Of a stretch of DNA of 64,000 bases, positions 41,059 to 52,225 are shown in pieces. How positions within the stretch are numbered: position 1 is the first letter of the stretch; the number at the start of each line of letters is the position of its first letter. The stretch is from Zymoseptoria tritici IPO323. Lineage: Eukaryota; Ascomycota; Dothideomycetes; Mycosphaerellales; Mycosphaerellaceae. The stretch spans positions 62,001-126,000 of the forward strand of contig NC_018200.1 of NCBI RefSeq assembly GCF_000219625.1, in the 5' to 3' direction. Made by a program: the position numbers and the translations under genes. The notes below the pieces were generated by a model, which worked only from the letters and a program-made list of their open reading frames with translations, was not told the DNA's origin and searched no databases.

Positions 41059-42205
41059 TAACGCCGGCGAAGGTGCTAGTATAACTAGAGATTAACGCCT
41101 ACGGACTTAGCTAGAAGTATAAGGCGCAAACTCCGTAGAAGCTAAGTAGCTAGACGACGATAAAGATCTCGGCTTCGATAGTAGTACTGTCCCTAACGTT
41201 AACCCCGATTAAGGAGACCTCGATAATCTCGTACGTCGTATTCGCGCTCGAGCTACTCTTCCTAGCGGTTAATAACTACAACAGCGTCCTTAATTAACCT
41301 AGCCGGAGGTAGAAGAACGCCCTCTCTCTAAGTAGGTTAATTCTTAGGCTATCCTATTATTAGTATTCCCGACATTGTTTCTACGCGGATTAGCTAAGAT
41401 TAACTAGCCGCGTAAGCGTACGGTAACCTATCGTTAATACATTAACTACCTTATAAAGTACGAAGACATACGCTTCGCGAGGCATCCGCGTTTCCGATAC
41501 GTAGTTTTCAATACGGAAATGCGTAACTAATCGCGCGGTAAGTCTACCTTCTTCGTAAAGCATTACCCTTAGTTTAAGGATCTTACTACCGACGATATTC
41601 GAGCTGCCTTCGATGCGCCTAACGATCTATAAGCTAAGGCGCTTCTTAACTCTATCGTTCGCTCTTTAAGCTCGCTACGTAGTACCCGCGTATACTAGAA
41701 TAGTATAAAGCGCAACCTAGAAACGTACTACTATACTCTCGAGCCGCTAGCGGCTTTCTTTACCTTTAGTGCCGCCGATCTATAGTAGTTGTAACTAATG
41801 TAACTAATGCCTCGATTTAAAGACTAGGTAAATAGTACGCCGGAAGAACGCATTCGTATCGCTCGTAAGAACCTTCGCGACAACCCCTACATCGCTACCG
41901 CCTACTTCTACCGCCGCATCTAGGCGTTCCTAGACGAAGTTATCGTACCTAAGTTCTATATAGAGGACTACTAGTTCCGGTACGAGTTTTAAGGCCGCGG
42001 TAGTATTTATTACTATAGCTTCTTCTAGACAAAGGGCATACTAAAGCTAGATATAGAGACGGAGCAAGGTCGAATAGACTTTACTAAACTATAGAATCGT
42101 TACCTTAAAGCTAATAACCCTAAGCCTTAGCGCACTATAGCAACAACCGCTCGTAGAGTAATTAGTTCCGGTACTAATAAATTAACTAACACCCTCCGCG
42201 ATCTT
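41059..42205 (+). pseudogene. Helitron Rep/Hel gene, Rep (Helitron-like N) segment
   Basis: With RIP stops read through, the plus-strand frame gives FFTFSAADL (about 41757-41783), ARKNLRDNPYIATAYFYRR (about 41866-41922) and QGRGSIYYYS (about 41990-42019). These match the Helitron-like N-terminal Rep region, whose usual text is S-A-A-D-L, N-L-R-D-N-P and G-R-G-S-x-H-x-H. The two His of the HUH nuclease motif now read Tyr (TAT at 42008-42010 and 42014-42016), as expected from CAT to TAT. The segment ends NTLRDL and joins in frame to 42973. Confidence 0.75.
42192..42205. repeat. 14-bp target-site duplication of copy B, left
   Basis: CCCTCCGCGATCTT, repeated exactly at 42959-42972. Confidence 0.9.
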
Positions 42206-42958
42206 GTTTGTTTGTTTGTTTGTTTGTTTGTTTGTTCCATTTACGTCCTTTCGGAGTCCAAGACTATGTAGGACGGCTTTGCTATAAAGGCAAAGTAGTA
42301 GATCTAGTTACAATTAGATTTTTCGGTATTCTTTGACCTTAGGGGAGACCCCGTGCCTAAGGCAATGCTAAAGGACTTTAAACAAATGCGAGACAAAGGA
42401 AATCAAACAAGTGTTGCAGCCTAAGGCTGCAGAATTTTCGCGCTAAGCTTTTGCAGAATTTTCAGCAGATCCTTCCGCTTCGCACACACGCTACGAATTC
42501 GAAAGAGATGCAGCTGTCCAACTCGCTGCCCCCTCTTATCCTTAATATGCCTTTGTGGAACTGCATGCCGCTTCTAAACGCATACAGCTACGTAGGTTAA
42601 TCGCAGAGTTGTAGATTCCACCGACTGTTCTAGCTCTTTGAAGTGCACTTTTCCGTAGAGGACCCGAATCTCTAGAGGGAAAGAGGTGCGATTTCGGTTC
42701 GGATTTCGAGGAGGTGCGCGTATAGGATAGAGTGGACTGCTTCTTCTTGTTCGCAACGTAGAGGGCTGTTCGTTCGAATCGTGCCGTTGTTCTGTTATAG
42801 CTTGTATTTCGAGGCGGATTTCGAGAAGGATTTCGGGCGGATTTCGAGAGGTTTTCGAGGAGGTTTCTTCCAGAGGTTTCTTCCAGACTGTCTTGGTTTC
42901 CCTTCCGAGGAAGGTACTTACGACGGCCACCGCGTGAAGGTGCAGTCTGTTCGGCCGT
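42206..42958 (-). mobile_element. SINE-like non-LTR element, copy B (753 bp, inverted)
   Basis: Minus-strand orientation: the 5' end ACGGCCGAACAG lies at 42958 and the (AAAC)n tail at 42206-42233. Flanked by 14-bp duplications CCCTCCGCGATCTT. It shares the 5' end, central blocks, 3' hairpin region and tail with copy A but has more RIP-type changes and a deletion of about 100 bp, including one 27-bp repeat unit. Identical 5' ends in both copies argue that both are full length and not 5'-truncated LINEs. Confidence 0.8.
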
Positions 42959-45900
42959 CCCTCCGCGATCTTTTAGACATTATTAACCGCGTATAGCGTT
43001 ATAAGTGCACCGACTACTATTAACGCCGTAAGAAGGGCTAGAACGCTAACGACCCTACTACCTTCTATCGATTCTACTTCCCCCGGGAGGTTTAAGAAGA
43101 AGCTAAAACTAGTAAGAAGCGTAACCCTATCTACCCGATGTTTATCGCTTAGAGTAATTAAGACATACTTAACTACTTCTCGCTAGTTATCTTACTCGGT
43201 TAGCGCGCAAACTACGATATATCGCCTTATACCTCTATATATATAGTTATCGAATATGTAGCTAAGTACTATAGTAAGGCCGAGACTTCGTCGTAGCTAT
43301 ACGACGAGATAGTTAAAGCATTAATCCTACATGTGTCTTCTAATTAGCTAGTCGTCTTACTCGTAGCAAAGGCTATAAATAGGCTTATCGGTAACCGTAA
43401 CTAGACTATATAGGAAGTCTCGCATCTGTTGCTCGGCTTGCCTCTTTAGGCTAGCTTACGTACTATTATTGTAGTCGATTGTAGGCCTATCGAGTCTTAG
43501 AGTCGCCTATTGTCGCTCGACGACTAGCCGGATGCTAAGGAGGGTAGTAGTAGCGGCGGACGTCGAGGTAAGTCTCTTATCGAGAAGTATATAGGCCGTA
43601 AGATAATTAATAACGATGTTAGCTACTTCGATATCCTTACGACCTACGACACTAGCTCTACTTAGCCTAAGGTCCTTATACGTAGACTACCGCGACTCCT
43701 TAACTACTTCCCTCGATATAAGAACATCTACACCGAGCTAAGCTATATTAACTACTACCGTACGAAGATCGTACTCTATTATCTATTCCGCGAGTATCTA
43801 AAGCTACTAGTTACTCTATAAGACGCTCTAAATAAGGAAGACTTCCCCTTTAATACCTAGGAAGAGGCATATAACTTCTATACGCGCAATTACGTCTACC
43901 CCCGTAATTACCTCGAGCCGCTATAGAAACTAGGTAATATAGGCCCGGAGTTTAAGGAGCGTAAGATTAATAAAGAGCAGACTAAGGCTTACTAGACTAA
44001 GCTCGATCGTGCTCGTCGTTAGAACGAGAATAACCCTAATGCGCTTAGCTTCCGTCTAATCGATCGTAATGTAGACTAGACTCCCTTTGTCGGTATATAC
44101 TATATACGCTTTCCTAACATTACTACTTATCTAGGGCGTAACTACTAGAATAAAGAGAAGCTCGCAAACCCTACGAATCTAGACGTTAACTCTTAGTCGA
44201 CAGCGGAGAGGGATTATCTAAATCCTAAGTAGCGTCTTATCTACGACATAATTATAACGTAATATACGGACATCCTCGCCGGGCGATAGCCTAAGTAGCT
44301 ACTTCTTAATGTTAACGGGCGTACCGGTACTAGAAAGTCCTTCGTTATTAAGCTAATCTTAGCTTATCTTTAAAAGGCTTCTCGTAAGGCTAGAAGACCT
44401 ACGCTAGTCTTACGTTTAGCACCTACTAGTATTATAGCCTATGTAATTAATAGATAGACTCTATATAAGCTATTTAAGCTATAGATTAAGGGCTAATTTA
44501 CCGACCTTACCGCGAACATAGTCCGCGACATACGCGTAGCTCTTACTAATATCTACTTCCTTATCGTCGACGAGAAGAGCATAATCGGTCTAGCGTAGCT
44601 ACGGCAGATTAAGAAGCGTATTTAGTAGGTACGGGCATCGGATTAGCCTATAGGTAGCATAAACGTTATACTTACTAGTAATTTCTTCTAGCTCCCTCCG
44701 GTTAGCGTACACCTACTATATACACTACTATCTAAGCTTAAGAACATCTACGACATCGCTAGCCGGGCTACCTACTATAGCTTTAACTAGATAATCGAGC
44801 TTACTCGTCTCGTACGATAGTAGGGCAATATATAGTTGCCCTTCCGTTAGGCTCTCGAAGGTCTACGTAGTAACACTATTACGCGAGAGTAGTAGCAGAC
44901 CCTCTCTATACGTGCCGGGTCTTAGTTAACCGTAGAAGAACGCCGTTTCTTTAATGCCGCACCCTATATCTACTATACGAATAGAGCCGTAGACGACTAG
45001 AACGAAGAACGCTTAAAGGAGATTAGTAGCGCGGTAATTAATGTCGTTGCTACCTACGATAATTAAGAAGTTAGTAAGCGGGCTTTAATAGATAAATGCG
45101 CTTAGCTAGAATACGAGATTATAATGTTAGTCGGTAGTAACCTTATAGTACTAGACAATATCTAGACGGACAATAGCTTAGTTAATAGCTCTTAATACAC
45201 TATCTACGCTTTTAAGTAGTTCCCTAGAACCGTCGATCTACGTAATACGCTACCTTACTACCTTATTATCGCTATCTCGCTATAGGATTATATAGGCACT
45301 TATCTCGAAGAGCTAGTAGACGGTCGAATTACGATTCTAATCTTCCGCGTCCGCCGCTACTTCTACCGCGGTAGTTAAGAGCATTACCGTTAGTAGTTCC
45401 CTATCCGCCTCGTATACGCTATAACCGTCTATAAGTTATAAGGCCTAACGATAGACAAAGCTATTATTAATATTAATTAGAAGGAGTTCGTAACCGGTTA
45501 ACGCTACGTTATAGTGTCTCGTATTAAGACTCTCGGCACCCTAATGTTTAAGATACCGTTTAACTTCTCGTTGTTCTCGAATCTAGAGACTACTACCTCG
45601 CTTACCCGCTAAGCTAACATTAACCGTCGCTAGCCTTAGCGTATCTACCTATAGAACGGTAGTAATCGCGATACTTAGGACTCGTAGCCTCGCTCTACTC
45701 TAATGTCGAAGCGGCTTACTCGTAATGCTTCTGCTCGTTTAGGCCTAAATACCGACTAAGAGCCTCTAGGATCGATTAAAGAGCGTATATTGTCTACTTT
45801 TAATCGCCGCAACTACTCGAGTTAGCTCTAAGACGATTAGTCTTAACGTCTATTAAACACTTAGTAACTATAAGAGGGTATACGAGCTATAGAGGAGGCG

Positions 45901-46328
45901 GAGGACGAAGATCTCTATATAGCCTCGCTACGACGACGGCAGCGACAGTAGCAGATATAGTAGACGGCTAAGGAGTAGATAAATAAGGGTATAGATAGTC
46001 CGAGCGACGATAAGTTATAAGGGATAAAAGAGTAGTATATAGATGTCTTTAAAGAAGATAGGGCTTCTAGTAAGTACGTAGATTATAATAATACAAACCT
46101 TTAACTATAAGTAGAAGATCTACTACCGTCGCCGTAAAGATCCCTATTATAACTAATATCGTTAAAAGTTAAAGGAGTTCTTAGCCCTCTAATTAGCCTA
46201 GCCTTTAACACCGGATTCGGTACTTCTAGCTTCCGTACGAGTCGTTTATATAAGTAATAGATATCTACGTATTAGTCTAGAATCTACGCCGTTACCGTCC
46301 CTACCCCCTATTTACTCTTACTCTTACC
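42959..46328 (+). pseudogene. Helitron Rep/Hel gene, helicase segment (PIF1-like)
   Basis: Continuous plus-strand frame of over 1100 codons with only TAG/TAA damage. PIF1-type helicase motifs are clear: Walker A VNGRTGTRKS (44311-44340, GTGKS with G to R by RIP), Walker B FLIVDEKS (44557-44580), FFQLPP (about 44683-44700, Gln now TAG), VYKLQGLTIDKA (about 45428-45463) and YVIVSRIKTL (about 45507-45536). The C-terminus is Gln/Arg-rich and the frame ends near 46328. Length and domain order (Rep then helicase) fit a fungal Helitron. Confidence 0.85.
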
Positions 46329-46375
46329 TTAATATACTATAACAACTTTACCTTCTTTAATTATTCGCGGTAGCT

Positions 46376-46520
46376 CCGTATAGCTTAGTAGTTAGTACGT
46401 TAGCTTAAGGACTACTTATCCTCTCGTCCGGTTTATTAGCTCTAGGCGCTTCCCCTTAAGTAAGGGTTATACTAATAGTCGTAGGTTTAATTCCCTCGTA
46501 GGTTCGATTCCCTCGTAGGT
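46376..46520 (+). other. tRNA-like sequence with A and B boxes
   Basis: TAGCTTAGTAGTTAG (46381-46395) fits a pol III A box, and GGTTCGATTCC (46501-46511) fits a B box. A second B-box-like GGTTTAATTCC at 46483-46493 is consistent with a RIP-altered GGTTCAATTCC. The two lie in an 18-bp tandem repeat (TTCCCTCGTAGG). The A-to-B distance is long for a plain tRNA. It may be a captured tRNA or tRNA-derived SINE head. Confidence 0.3.
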
Positions 46521-46852
46521 TCTAATCCTTTAATTCTTATAGTTATTGTCTCGTACTAATACGGGGTAGATGCTAGCCTTAAACTACGTACTAATTCCTA
46601 CTTATAAGCTATACCTTCGCTTTAGTAGGCGCCGTAAGGCTTTAACCGTTCTAGACGGACATCCTTAGGGATAAATTGTTAACTAGAAGCTATACTTTAT
46701 CTTCGGAAACGTTATAGTTAAAAGGAAAAGGGTCTCTCTATACTTTATCTTTAGAAACGTTATAGGCTATAGTCCCCGTTTAGGCTAGCTTCGGCTGTCG
46801 GAAGGGAGATATCCTCGGTTAGAGGCATTCTCCTTTTACTATACTATCCTTT

Positions 46853-46950
46853 TAAAAACTACTAAGTCTAAAACTACTAAGTCTAAAAACTACTAAGTCT
46901 AGCTCTTAAAAACTACTAAGTCTAAAACTACTAAGTCGATTTCCTTTTAC
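46853..46950. repeat. AAACTACTAAGTCT tandem repeats
   Basis: About five copies of AAACTACTAAGTCTA in the 3' region of the Helitron, RIP-saturated. The preceding 46690-46770 holds a duplicated CTATACTTTATCTTnGGAAACGTTATA block. Confidence 0.7.
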
Positions 46951-47066
46951 TCTACCGCCGCTAGCGCTACCGCTAGCGCTAAAGCGTCCTTAACAATTAC
47001 TAAGTCCTTTAAATCTAAGCTCTTTAAATCGTCTAAGGTATTCGAATTCGTATACGGTAGTTATGT

Positions 47067-47093
47067 AGCGTAGCGCTTAAGCGCTGTTACGCT
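47067..47093. other. Terminal hairpin of the Helitron
   Basis: AGCGTAGCGCTT (47067-47078) pairs with AAGCGC-TACGCT (47079-47093) with a 3-nt bulge. A palindrome close to the 3' end is expected for Helitrons. Non-RIP DNA begins right after it. No clear CTRR follows, possibly because of RIP. Confidence 0.5.
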
Positions 47094-50017
47094 TATTAGA
47101 GAGTGAATTCGTAGAAGGTGACGTTTTAAATTGAGTTTTGGTCACGTGGATAACGATTGTTGTTGCCTGAGGCGTTAATTTGGCACCTGCGCCTCCCAAT
47201 CGTCGAGACGATAAGCATATTAATATGCAAGGCTGAAGGTTGTGAAACCTTGGGTTTGCCCTCGGCGATTGCATTCCATGTAATGCACCTACTGATCTGT
47301 GGCATGCTGTTGCCCAAAGTCTGCCGACTTCCATCGAGATGCTCGCCCGGGCCTGGTCGATCATCGAAAGGCGGTGTGCGATGACAAGGTACCGGCATCC
47401 AGCATGCAGATGCAGTAGTCGGATGCAGGGCAGGCGAGCACATCTGGTAGGTCGTGGCACCAACAGTGTGGACCCGTCTCTCTTCTCGGCAACAGCATCA
47501 GGTCTTCTTGATCGGCTAGCTTCACGACTGCCTTGTCCCGTCGGCACAAGAAGCAATGATTGTTGTTTGAATGGAAGCGATGTATGTGAATGGGAGCAGC
47601 CATAAGACGCTGAATCACTGGCAAGTGGTCATCCTTTGAGAATTGATAACCCTATTGCCCTCGGCCGATGCTGTTACCAGGTACAACTGTCCCAGCTTCC
47701 GCATCACGATCTCTCCAAGACAGCCGACACATTGCTCTTCGTCACAGTCCCAATGGCACCCGACATCAGTCGCCTCACCCTCCCTCGCGTCCTAGTCCGG
47801 TCAAGGGGGTACCGTAGAAGAGGAGATGGATGGTGCATGCCCTGTCCTGTGGAGAAGGTGTGGTACGTCCGACTGGATCAAGTCATCGCTGCTGTAGGCT
47901 CGGCTGCACTGCCGCCAGTGTATCCGACCAATCGGCCAATCAGCAGCCGAGCTAAGGTACTCGTTCTTCAAAGTCCGACATCCCTTTGCTCCGAGTCGCG
48001 GGCGTCCCACGAGGGATATTCCTACACTCGAGTCAGATCTCAGATCACGACAAAGATAACGGCACAGCTGGCATGTTAGTGTCCCTCATACCGAGCTATG
48101 AGTGAGCACCGCCTAAAGGCGAAACAAGACTTGGTCGACTCGCTAAGAGATCCCGCTGTGCCAAACTTACCGGCTTGTCATGCCTGCGCGCGAGAGGTTG
48201 ACGAGTTCAACAGCACAGATCAGTTCTCTTGATAGTGTTTAAGACAGCGCGAGATTTGTAGATTGCACGCTTTCTGGTCGACACGCTGAACAGATACTTC
48301 GGCTCCCCGAGGTAATGGTCAAGCTCAGAGCTCACGGGTGAATCGGAAAGATGTTCCGTGCGTACTGCACGGGAAAGAAAAGCTGCAGCACGACAGCGGA
48401 AAAGCCGTCGCCATTTGGAGAGTCGTCGTGCGAGCCAGCCGGCGAGCTGCCCTTCTTACAACGTGTGGTGATTGACACCGTGGACATGTGTCTCGACTAA
48501 CGTTAACGCACACCACGAATCTTGTCGCCGAGTGTGGATCTTGTAGGCGAGTGGGAACTACCGCATGTCCCACATTGACCACGCAAGAAAGATGGCGTGC
48601 CACAACACACACTTCCGTCTGCTTCCTATGCCTCCCGTCTTCTACATGGCATCTCTATCCCTACGAACTCTCTGGATTTACCCTTTGCCTCTACACTCGG
48701 CACAAAGACGTGTCATATTTCCGTTCGACGATACTCAGAAACGTCGTCGACTCGACGTCGCCATCGAGCAAGCCGGAAGATACAACTCCCTTTGGCGGCC
48801 TACTTGACCGACAATCTGGAGCCGCAAGCAACTTGCGGACTATCTCAAACCTGAAAGTGTGAACAGTAAAAACTTCCACCAGGCCCTCGAGTGCGAGGAG
48901 TGCCTGTTTCTGAATTCGGAGAAGCCTCCCCCTGCTGGAGCTAGGACAACTAGCAGGAGTTGATGAGGAGAAGGTGCGCACGAAACAGTACTTCGTTTCG
49001 GCCGGTTGATGTTGCATGACATCACCGATAATGCCAAGAATGCGATAGAATGGATGTATGAGATCGGTGTCGAAGCACCCCAGCCCGACCCTTCCGGACG
49101 ATCAACGACACACGAGTGGTGTGGGATGTAGCTCCAGCAGTCCTGAGCATGTGGCATTAGCACTGCGACGGAACTCCAACGGAGCTGCCTTCGGCCAAAT
49201 TCTGCCAAAGTACGGCGGCCAGCTCAAGATGACTTCCAGACTAGACTATCAGGAATGACTTCGACTGACGATCGTATGTGTCGGACGGAGAGCGCATGAT
49301 TATTTCAGTTCGTTTGCGCTGGGAATGGTCCTTGCCTGGTTGTACTTGTACTGCGACCTCCCTTCCTAGAGGCCGCTATCTGATGCCCTGGCGAGGCGGT
49401 TGGCGGCATGCTCCTACATAGAGCAGCCGAGAGCACGAGCGAAGAATTTGTCGAACATGTGGCACTGTCCACCGCTGCAGCGCGAGCGGCAGGTCCTCCT
49501 ACCCGAAGTGCTCCTTCGCAGCCTCGGTGACGTAGTTGAGAACACACAAATCGCGGTACCAGGCCACGGGCAGAAAGTGGCGTGCTCCCTCGGTGTCATC
49601 CCATTTTCCTTCATCCTTCGTGCCTTCTCCGCCCATCGCCTCCTCCAATGCCGAATGGTCTTCTGGCGGTCAGACCTCCAATTTCAACATTGGAATCCTC
49701 CTTCTTCGTAATTTGAACTGGTACGCATACCCTCCGGACAGACCGTTGCGAGCACTTAAGTTCAAAAGAGCTGGCAAGTTCAGCAAAGGCATCGCATCCT
49801 GCAAACGTTCTAGACTGACCAATGCCAAATGCGCCATGCATCACCTCCTAATGGTATTTCCAGTCGACCCGATGCTTTCACTCCAGAAAAGTGCGACTAA
49901 CTTTGAAACAGGACATCAAGTCTTCCTCCTTGGACCGACCGCGATTCTCATCCACTTCTCCACTCACATCGGCTGCTACATCCTCCGCGCCTTGTCGATC
50001 GCGCAAAGCCCGCCAAC
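47094..50017. other. Host-like DNA with unresolved ORFs
   Basis: Normal dinucleotide use. Overlapping ORFs of 80-160 codons occur on both strands (47077-47556 -, 47636-48079 +, 48488-48862 +, 48840-49208 -, 49400-49711 +, 49536-50240 + from a non-ATG codon) without a clear coding frame or known domain. Decayed genes are likely but cannot be delimited. Confidence 0.3.
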
Positions 50018-50428
50018 ATGCCGGGACGAAAACGACAAGCGGACTGGAACGCTGCCAACCGTTCAGACGGAGATGCAGTCCACCTTCCCCGCAAGGACGA
50101 GTCGAGCACGTTTCTATCTAATCTTTCTGGCCCAAAACTTGACTCACTGCCACGCTCCACAAGAAGTCCTTCCTCGGCGTACATTCATCGAGTGGGCACA
50201 AATCGTCTCGTCCAGTCCGTCGGAATGTCGCCACCAGTAGCTCCACCAGCGTCTCTCGTATTATGGCTTGATCAAAGGTGTCCAGCGGCAGGTTCCAGTG
50301 TCTTCTCTCTTTGCTCCTCGTTGGATATATCCAATCTCTCGCACCTCGCCACTTCTTGCCAGCAATCCACACCCTCGCAGCCACAGCCCGACGGACATCT
50401 GTCGGAATGCGGCGCGCGTCGGGCTTAG
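50018..50428 (+). CDS. Hypothetical protein
   Basis: ATG at 50018 (MPGRKRQADWNAANRSDGD...) opens 136 codons. The first 75 residues look like a genuine hydrophilic N-terminus; the rest is Ser/Pro/Cys-rich and may be off-frame. No domain recognised. Confidence 0.3.
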   Translation: MPGRKRQADWNAANRSDGDAVHLPRKDESSTFLSNLSGPKLDSLPRSTRSPSSAYIHRVGTNRLVQSVGMSPPVAPPASLVLWLDQRCPAAGSSVFSLCSSLDISNLSHLATSCQQSTPSQPQPDGHLSECGARRA

Positions 50429-50760
50429 GGATGACCAAGCAGCTGGAAGCAGTGGCGATGGAGAAGATGACGCAAGAGACAGAAGCTTGAGCGATCGCCA
50501 TGTCCTTACAGGAACCTCGATGCACTATCGCGGTCGGCGGTGATGTCGGGAGTCGAGTAAACAGGCGTCCAGCATGCGCCGTTTGCGATAGCGCTCGCTC
50601 GTGGCAGTCTTTGAAAACATGTTATTGGTTAATGAATGCATGAATAAATGATGACGGCCTTGTCGTCGTGGTCCCTCGTCGCGGCGAAGAGATTTCCTGC
50701 TTGGACTGCCTTGGGAGCAATGGGTACTGAACTCTGATCGATTCGCGCCTAGATTCGCAG

Positions 50761-51317
50761 GTGCGCTTTGTTGTGAAGGCGGATACGAAACCTGCGCAAT
50801 TCTCGCCAACGCGAAAGCGGAAAGGACAAGCGAAGGCACAGCAGCAAACTGCGACAAATACTGCAGTCTACGACGAAGTCCAATTGATGCAGCATGTCTC
50901 CGAACAGGAAGCAGATATAGCCCCAGGAGGAAGTCATTGGGCACTTAGCGGTCAGGATGAAGCCGTTGCTTTGGATCCGCCCCAGAAGCGGCAAAAGCAG
51001 CCTCGCGAGGATCGCACTGCATCGAGAAGGTCTACCTGCAGATAAGGATGCGAATGCAGGCCACGCTGGACTTGTCGAGCAAATCGAGGATATGCCTCGT
51101 CATAAGCGCAAATCGACATTCGCTGTATCCAGAAGGAGACACTACAGTCGACTCAGTTAAAGTCAAGAAACAGATTGAAGAGGAACTGCAGATCGCTCAG
51201 CGTAGACATGCTGCAAATCCGCGCGTCGCCAGAAAGGAGAAGCCTCGGCGCGATCGGACGGAACAGCGACCGCACAAGCCGCAAGAACAGGGCTCAGCTC
51301 CTCGAGACCGGCGTTGA
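50761..51317 (+). pseudogene. Frameshifted Lys/Arg-rich protein relic
   Basis: Three successive frames carry similar hydrophilic coding text: frame 1 (TRKRKGQAKAQQQTATNTA to about 51015), frame 2 (LVEQIEDMPRHKRKSTFA to about 51160) and frame 0 (KVKKQIEEELQIAQRRHAA to 51317). Two small indels would join them into one basic, partly coiled-coil protein of about 185 residues. Family unknown. Confidence 0.4.
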
Positions 51318-51664
51318 CGAAAGACGAGACGTATTCCTGAACACGCAGTGCTACATCCTGTGACCACTTCTCTCCCTCGCTGGGTCACTCTGTCTTTGCC
51401 GCGAGGGGCGCTTTTGTTGTTTTTCCTTAATAGGCGTCGGCAACTTCAAGACATCGAAAATTCAGGGGATCTGGAGGCCAGGGGTCCAGGGTCCTCGGAC
51501 AGGACATTTTCATCTTGGACCTTTCCACTTTCTCTATCACCTCGTCTCACTCATCCCTTTACACATCATGCCCTGACAGAACTGCAAGATGCCGTTAGCA
51601 AACTCCCTCCGGCCAGGCGACACCCTCTTCTCCGCGCGTCTCCGCAACCACCACCGCCCACGAG

Positions 51665-52225
51665 ATGTCGAGCGAGGAGCCCAACATGCAGCCCATTCGG
51701 TCCTGGCGGGGCAGGCGACGCTGCCAGATCACGGTCCGCTCGTCCTCGAGCGCCGACGAGAGTGAAGATGAGCTGGCGTCCCAGGTCGGCTCGCTCGCTC
51801 GTAGGCAATCGACGCGCGAGCCGAGCGTCAGGCCATCCGGCGAGCCACCCTCCAGCATGCACCGCCGACCGCGCCTGCGGTTACGAAAGACCTCTGCAGC
51901 TCGCGACCAGCGACTATCGAGCAGCCCCAGCTAGCCCTCCATCGAGCAGGCGCCCTCTCCCACGCCCGTACGCCGTTCCCGAGATCCGTTTAAACTTTGC
52001 TCGAAGCGCCTGAATCGACTGACACCGACACAGAAACCTCCGCCCGCACGGCGGATAAGCTTTCGCCTAAGCAAGAATAGTCGCCGCCCGACGGCTACGG
52101 TTCGGTATGCTAGTCGCGCTTGTACAGAGAATGCAACTTACACTCTCGCAGATCCCCGACGCAATCGACTAGTCGGTCCATTCCGTCTCGCAGCCCGAGT
52201 CTGCCCGTCTTCGATCAACCTCTAA
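51665..52225 (+). pseudogene. Disordered Ser/Arg-rich protein with one in-frame TAG
   Basis: ATG at 51665 (MSSEEPNMQPIRSW...) opens a frame that runs 187 codons to TAA 52223-52225 with a single TAG at 51932-51934. The text is low in hydrophobics and rich in Ser, Arg, Pro and Glu, as in nuclear disordered regions. It lies on the same strand upstream of the Est1-like relic, to which it might once have belonged. An overlapping frame from 51348 is Pro/Arg-rich and looks like a shadow. Confidence 0.35.

Larger units (their letters stand above)
17137..47093 (+). mobile_element. RIP-saturated Helitron, broken by three insertions
   Basis: A composite span. After removing the 19056-39811, 40206-41058 and 42206-42958 insertions and their target duplications, about 7.5 kb of RIP-saturated DNA remains, whose plus strand encodes a Helitron Rep/helicase protein (see segments). 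Hairpin-forming sequence sits at both ends: GCGTA/TACGC arms at about 17158-17180 and a 12-bp palindromic stem at 47067-47093. The exact termini cannot be fixed because RIP would also have altered the usual TC and CTRR ends. Normal composition resumes at about 47095. Confidence 0.75.

Noticed and set aside
40206..42958. Long terminal inverted repeats of a DNA transposon enclosing 41059-42205
   Set aside because: Each arm has its own 14-bp direct duplication and an AAAC tail, and the enclosed DNA is Helitron coding sequence in frame with the flanks, so these are two separate insertions in opposite orientation.
21606..46328. Reassigned or read-through TAG codons in the transposon genes
   Set aside because: TAA also occurs at Gln positions, stops sit where CAG/CAA/TGG are expected, and other CpA sites are changed too, so RIP explains them.
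47077..47556. ABC-transporter fragment on the minus strand (text like VIAHRLSMID)
   Set aside because: Only a ten-residue resemblance to the H-loop region; no Walker motifs or other ABC signature in any frame nearby.
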